Below, one piece after another: positions 6,528 to 9,035 of a DNA stretch of 9,035 nucleotides. The notes under the pieces were generated by a model. That model worked only from the letters and a program-made list of their open reading frames with translations. It ran no database searches and had not been told where the DNA came from. Origin of the DNA: Gammaproteobacteria bacterium (GTDB taxonomy: Bacteria > Pseudomonadota > Gammaproteobacteria > Granulosicoccales > Granulosicoccaceae). Within the stretch, counting starts at the first letter, position 1; every line of letters begins with the position of its first letter. The stretch lies in contig JAHQVR010000208.1 of the NCBI GenBank assembly GCA_019634245.1, positions 1 to 9,035 of the forward strand, given 5' to 3'. The translations under genes were made by a program, and so were the position numbers.

Positions 6528-7283
6528 TTAGGCGCGCTTCAACACTTCGGGTGTAAACAAGTAACCCGCACCTCGCACAGTTTTGATCACGGTGCCACCG
6601 TCAGAGACGGAGTGTAATTTTTTTCGTAATCGGGCAATCTGATTATCAACGGTTCGGTCATTAGGTGACCATTCGATGCCTTTCAAGTGATCCATGATTT
6701 GATCTCGACTCAGAACTTGGCGAGCGTGTCTGACCAGTAGATACAATAGATCGTACTCGCTAGTGGTGAGCTCACACACTTGTTGATTAGAATGCCGCAG
6801 TTCTCTGATGGCGGTATCAAGTGTCCATTCAAGAAATAAGTACTTACCTGCCTGCGCACTCGACTCAGTTATGGATTGTGCATCGCCGTTGCTCTTCGGG
6901 TAGCGACGCAACACCGCGCGTATGCGAGCCACGACCTCTCTAAGTTCAAAGGGCTTGCTGATGTAATCATCGGCCCCGATCTCAAGCCCAACCACCGTAT
7001 CTATGAGCTCGCCCTTGCCACTGACCATGATGATAGGAATCCTGGAGCTTTGTCTGATCTCGCGCGCCAATTCCAACCCGCTTTCCGGCCCTAGTGAGAG
7101 ATCCAAAGTAATCAAATCGATGTGATTCGATGTCAGATGCTCACGCATCTGGCTACCGTCGGCAGCTTCCAATACCTTAAAGGCTTCCTTTTCCAATGCA
7201 CGCTTTAGTAGTCGACGAACGCCAGCTTCATCGTCCACCACCAGCACGGTATCTGCGGATTCCGTCATGTCACTACCAGTCAT
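6528..7283 (-). CDS. OmpR/PhoB-family response regulator
   Basis: From this start the protein has 251 residues. Numbered from the inner Met (7268), the receiver domain (about 6-122) has the acidic pair Asp12-Asp13, phospho-acceptor Asp56 (LITLDLSLG), Ser83 and Lys105 (DDYISKPF). The winged-helix output domain (about 142-240) has ELTTSEYDLL, WSPNDRTVDNQIARLRKKL and the wing TVRGAGYLF, typical of OmpR-like DNA-binding proteins. It should bind direct repeats as a dimer when phosphorylated. Starts at 7283 and 7268 both give a normal N-terminus. One at 7355 would add 24 unusual residues but abuts a small upstream ORF (TAAATG). None has a clear Shine-Dalgarno. The gene converges on the FixL-like hybrid kinase. 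In Rhizobium etli a hybrid FixL signals to the OmpR-type FxkR, so the kinase is a plausible partner. KdpE-like or other roles remain possible. Confidence 0.9.
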   Translation of the reverse strand: MTGSDMTESADTVLVVDDEAGVRRLLKRALEKEAFKVLEAADGSQMREHLTSNHIDLITLDLSLGPESGLELAREIRQSSRIPIIMVSGKGELIDTVVGLEIGADDYISKPFELREVVARIRAVLRRYPKSNGDAQSITESSAQAGKYLFLEWTLDTAIRELRHSNQQVCELTTSEYDLLYLLVRHARQVLSRDQIMDHLKGIEWSPNDRTVDNQIARLRKKLHSVSDGGTVIKTVRGAGYLFTPEVLKRA

Positions 7284-7311
7284 TGTTAGACAAGGGGATG
7301 GGTGAGTAAAC

Positions 7312-7317
7312 AGTATA
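7312..7317 (-). promoter_or_regulatory. Possible -10 element for the response regulator
   Basis: The minus strand reads TATACT, five of six matches to TATAAT, about 29 bases upstream of the start at 7283. No good -35 hexamer stands 17 bp before it, so the promoter is only a candidate. If real, the transcript would exclude the start at 7355. Confidence 0.25.
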
Positions 7318-7355
7318 TCGTGAGTTGTTGAATTGCTGTGACTGGTGAACCGCAT

Positions 7356-7538
7356 TTACACTGCTGACGGATAGGCGAGTTTGGCTACTTGCTGATGGAA
7401 TTGATCGGGCGGTATGTCTAGGGCGTTTGGATAATGAATCCGCGCCCAGCGGCCTAAGGAATGCCACTGACGTACGGCGTTATTAAATTCACTACTGGTG
7501 CCAAAATGTGCTGACTTGAAGAGATGTTGATATGCCAT
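7356..7538 (-). CDS. Hypothetical 60-residue ORF directly upstream of the response regulator
   Basis: This ATG-started frame of 60 residues is rich in His, Trp and Gln, with no membrane segment, and I do not recognise it. It ends with TAA immediately before an ATG (7355) in frame with the response regulator, which would suit translational coupling. An FNR-type box (7578-7591) is centred 46 bp upstream of its start. Against it: no Shine-Dalgarno sequence, no recognisable motif, and a box too near the ATG for a class II promoter with a normal leader. It may be a leader peptide, a real small gene or chance. Confidence 0.25.
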   Translation of the reverse strand: MAYQHLFKSAHFGTSSEFNNAVRQWHSLGRWARIHYPNALDIPPDQFHQQVAKLAYPSAV

Positions 7539-7577
7539 AGGTATGCAACACTGTGTATCAACATGTTGCCAAGGTAA

Positions 7578-7591
7578 TTGACACAGATCAA
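7578..7591. promoter_or_regulatory. FNR/FixK-type box, distal site in the divergent region
   Basis: TTGACACAGATCAA matches TTGAT-N4-ATCAA at nine of ten positions. No good -10 lies at the class II distance in either direction. It is 56 bp (centre to centre) upstream of the second box and may assist it, or act on the minus-strand response-regulator unit. Confidence 0.65.
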
Positions 7592-7633
7592 TCGATAGTA
7601 ATTGAGATAAAGCACTGGTTCCTTAAGAGAATA

Positions 7634-7647
7634 TTGAGCGGAATCAA
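7634..7647. promoter_or_regulatory. FNR/FixK-type box and promoter of the exchanger gene
   Basis: TTGAGCGGAATCAA matches the consensus at nine of ten positions. A -10-like CATACT (7670-7675) follows after exactly 22 bp, giving a transcription start near 7682 with the box at -41.5. The leader to the ATG at 7721 would be about 39 nt. Confidence 0.7.
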
Positions 7648-7720
7648 TACATGGAACTGAGGCCATAGACATACTGGAATCGGTCCAATCCGACACCCAC
7701 AAAGACTCGACCAGCGCTCT

Positions 7721-8773
7721 ATGACAATCGGCCAATGGTTTTCCCAGCTACCACTGCTGCTCAATGTCGGCATTTTCGCCGTCTGCGCTGCGATCGTTTG
7801 GGTCGTGGGTTCCCGACTCACTGTGCTGGCCGATGTGTTATCTGATGAGTTCAAAATCTCCCGTTCAACCATTGGGTTGTTGTTTTTAGCCCTGGCGACC
7901 TCGTTGCCTGAGGTAGTCACCACATTGACAGCGGCGGTGCAATCACAGCAGACGCTGGTTTTGAATAATCTGTTTGGTGGTATTGCGTTACAAACCGCCA
8001 TTTTAGCGATCGCCGATGGATTCGCACGCGGGGCTCTGTCCAACTACCCTCGTAAGACCGACCACGCGATGCAAGCGGTGTTACTTATTGCTTTGCTGGC
8101 TATCGTTTTGATAGCCACTCTGTTACTAGAGCCTTTTGTGATAGGGCAGGTCGGACTCGGCAGCATGGTAGTCGTTTTGTGCTACATCGGCGTTATTACT
8201 CTACTCAGAAATGCCGCTGGAGATGACAATTGGATACCGGTGGATCTACCCGAGCCGGATCGACAGTTAACCAACGCTCGTGCTGCCGCACCAGAAGTGG
8301 TGACAAAACACCCCTTATTACAGCGAGCTGTTGGTTTGTGCCTGGTGATCCTGGTGGTGGGTGTGGCCCTGGTGCACAGCTCAGTGGCAATCGCTTCTCA
8401 GAGTGGGTTGGGCACGAGCTTCATCGGTGTCACCCTGTTAGCTACTGCTACGTCATTGCCTGAACTGAGCACCACAATCACCGCCGTTCGAGTAGGTGCC
8501 TATACGCTGGCCATCTCTAATATTTTTGGAAGTAATCTGATTATGCTGGCCTTGATTCTGCCAGCAGATCTGTTATATCGCGACGGCCCAATACTGCGCC
8601 TGCATGATATCAACATGCAGTTGTCAATCGTGGCAGGCATACTGGTCACGACAGTCTACATCGTCGGGCTGTTGTACCGTCGTAAAATACGAGTCGGAAA
8701 TTTTGGTATCGATTCAATTCTCGTGCTGATTATCTATCTCGTTACCGTACTCTTTTTCTACCTCTCCCGATAA
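7721..8773 (+). CDS. Sodium/calcium exchanger-family (CaCA) membrane protein
   Basis: This 350-residue inner-membrane protein has about 10 hydrophobic segments in two homologous halves. The first alpha-repeat has ATSLPE (59-64) and NLFGG (83-87); the second has ATSLPE (243-248) and NIFGSN (267-272). The acidic residues Glu64 and Glu248 are the expected cation-binding pair. A polar loop (about 164-200) links the halves. The family exchanges Ca2+ (or another cation) for Na+, H+ or K+; substrate and stoichiometry are not readable from sequence. The first repeat is slightly divergent: Gly87-Ile88 stands where the second repeat has Ser271-Asn272. The ATG lacks a clear Shine-Dalgarno. Two FNR-type boxes lie upstream, so export or exchange of cations is probably raised when oxygen falls. 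Confidence 0.87.
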   Translation: MTIGQWFSQLPLLLNVGIFAVCAAIVWVVGSRLTVLADVLSDEFKISRSTIGLLFLALATSLPEVVTTLTAAVQSQQTLVLNNLFGGIALQTAILAIADGFARGALSNYPRKTDHAMQAVLLIALLAIVLIATLLLEPFVIGQVGLGSMVVVLCYIGVITLLRNAAGDDNWIPVDLPEPDRQLTNARAAAPEVVTKHPLLQRAVGLCLVILVVGVALVHSSVAIASQSGLGTSFIGVTLLATATSLPELSTTITAVRVGAYTLAISNIFGSNLIMLALILPADLLYRDGPILRLHDINMQLSIVAGILVTTVYIVGLLYRRKIRVGNFGIDSILVLIIYLVTVLFFYLSR

Positions 8774-8786
8774 ATTCTAGTCCGGT

Positions 8787-8800
8787 TTGATGCTGATCAA
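8787..8800. promoter_or_regulatory. Perfect FNR/FixK box upstream of the DUF2892 gene
   Basis: TTGATGCTGATCAA matches the consensus at all ten defined positions. A -10-like TATTCT (8822-8827) follows after 21 bp, giving a start near 8834 and a box near -41. The box lies only 13 bp after the exchanger stop, so DUF2892 has its own promoter rather than depending on read-through. Confidence 0.87.
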
Positions 8801-8863
8801 AACGCTCTCGACGGTTGCCTTTATTCTGTCTCGGTCAGATTAATAGAGTAAGGGATGAGAGTT

Positions 8864-9035
8864 ATGAATATGAATGTTGGTAGAAAAGATCGACTGGTCA
8901 GGGTGGTGATTGGTGTTTTTTTGCTGATGCTGGTCGTGGTCGGCCCGCAGACGCCCTGGGGATACATCGGCCTGATTCCTTTGCTTACCGGTCTGTTCGG
9001 GCGATGCGCACTGTACTCATTATTTGGTATTTCAA
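8864..9035 (+). CDS. DUF2892 (YgaP-like transmembrane) small membrane protein, 3' end cut by window
   Basis: The first 57 codons are visible. The N-terminus MNMNVGRKDRLVR, a first helix (about 12-27), a short GPQTPWGY turn and a second helix with IGLIPLLTGLFGRCALYSLF match the DUF2892 family of about 65-residue two-helix inner-membrane proteins. Cys48 is the usual family cysteine. The same fold forms the membrane anchor of YgaP rhodanese. Function is not established; these proteins often accompany redox and sulfur genes. ATG 8864 and ATG 8870 are both possible; AGGG at 8851-8854 and GAGAG at 8857-8861 serve as Shine-Dalgarno. It is preceded by its own perfect FNR box. The gene is not broken, only incomplete in the window. 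Confidence 0.85.
   Translation, partial: MNMNVGRKDRLVRVVIGVFLLMLVVVGPQTPWGYIGLIPLLTGLFGRCALYSLFGIS

Noticed and set aside
6349..6531. A 60-codon plus-strand frame after the kinase.
   Set aside because: It is the opposite strand of the channel-like remnant, which gives a far better protein match.
7454..7735. A 93-codon minus-strand frame across the exchanger promoter.
   Set aside because: It runs through both FNR-type boxes and the start of the exchanger gene, and its product has no protein-like pattern.

Overview
The window looks like part of an oxygen-responsive accessory region from a Proteobacterium. A gammaproteobacterium is my best guess, from protein style and mid-range base composition; nothing in the window fixes the genus. 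There are no rRNA or tRNA genes, no insertion sequences and no CRISPR. The genes encode a tandem universal stress protein, a short ribosome-hibernation factor, a FixK/FNR-type regulator, an APC-family permease, a FixL-like haem-PAS hybrid histidine kinase, an OmpR-type response regulator, a CaCA-type cation exchanger and, cut by the window end, a DUF2892 small membrane protein.

The main signal is regulatory. Seven 14-bp dyads of the FNR/FixK/ANR type (TTGAT-N4-ATCAA) lie in the intergenic regions at 52, 1088, 1826, 4214, 7578, 7634 and 8787. Three are perfect (1088, 4214, 8787), three have one mismatch, and one has two symmetrical mismatches. A box precedes the stress protein, the hibernation factor, the regulator's own gene, the permease, the exchanger and DUF2892. 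For four of these six, a -10-like hexamer lies about 21-22 bp downstream, the spacing of a class II FNR promoter (site near -41.5). The window therefore holds both a FixK-like regulator and its apparent local regulon.

Layout: 1-973, box and usp (+). 974-1545, box and hpf (+), with three further short dyads upstream. 1546-1927, noncoding leader with a hairpin and an FNR-like box. 1928-2635, fixK/fnr-like gene (+). 2867-4114, permease (-), convergent with it. 4115-4434, divergent intergenic region with a perfect box. 4435-6336, FixL-like hybrid kinase (+). 6333-6506, remnant of a potassium-channel gene (-). 6528-7283, OmpR-type regulator (-). 7284-7720, divergent control region with two boxes and a doubtful 60-residue ORF. 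7721-8773, exchanger (+). 8774-9035, box and DUF2892 (+).

Proposed logic (inference): low oxygen is sensed by the haem-PAS kinase, passed by phosphotransfer to the OmpR-type regulator, and reaches the FixK-like protein, which acts at the local boxes. This resembles the hFixL-FxkR-FixK arrangement of Rhizobium etli. In output (stress proteins plus ribosome hibernation under hypoxia) it resembles the mycobacterial DosR dormancy regulon. No kinase-regulator pairing is proven by sequence.
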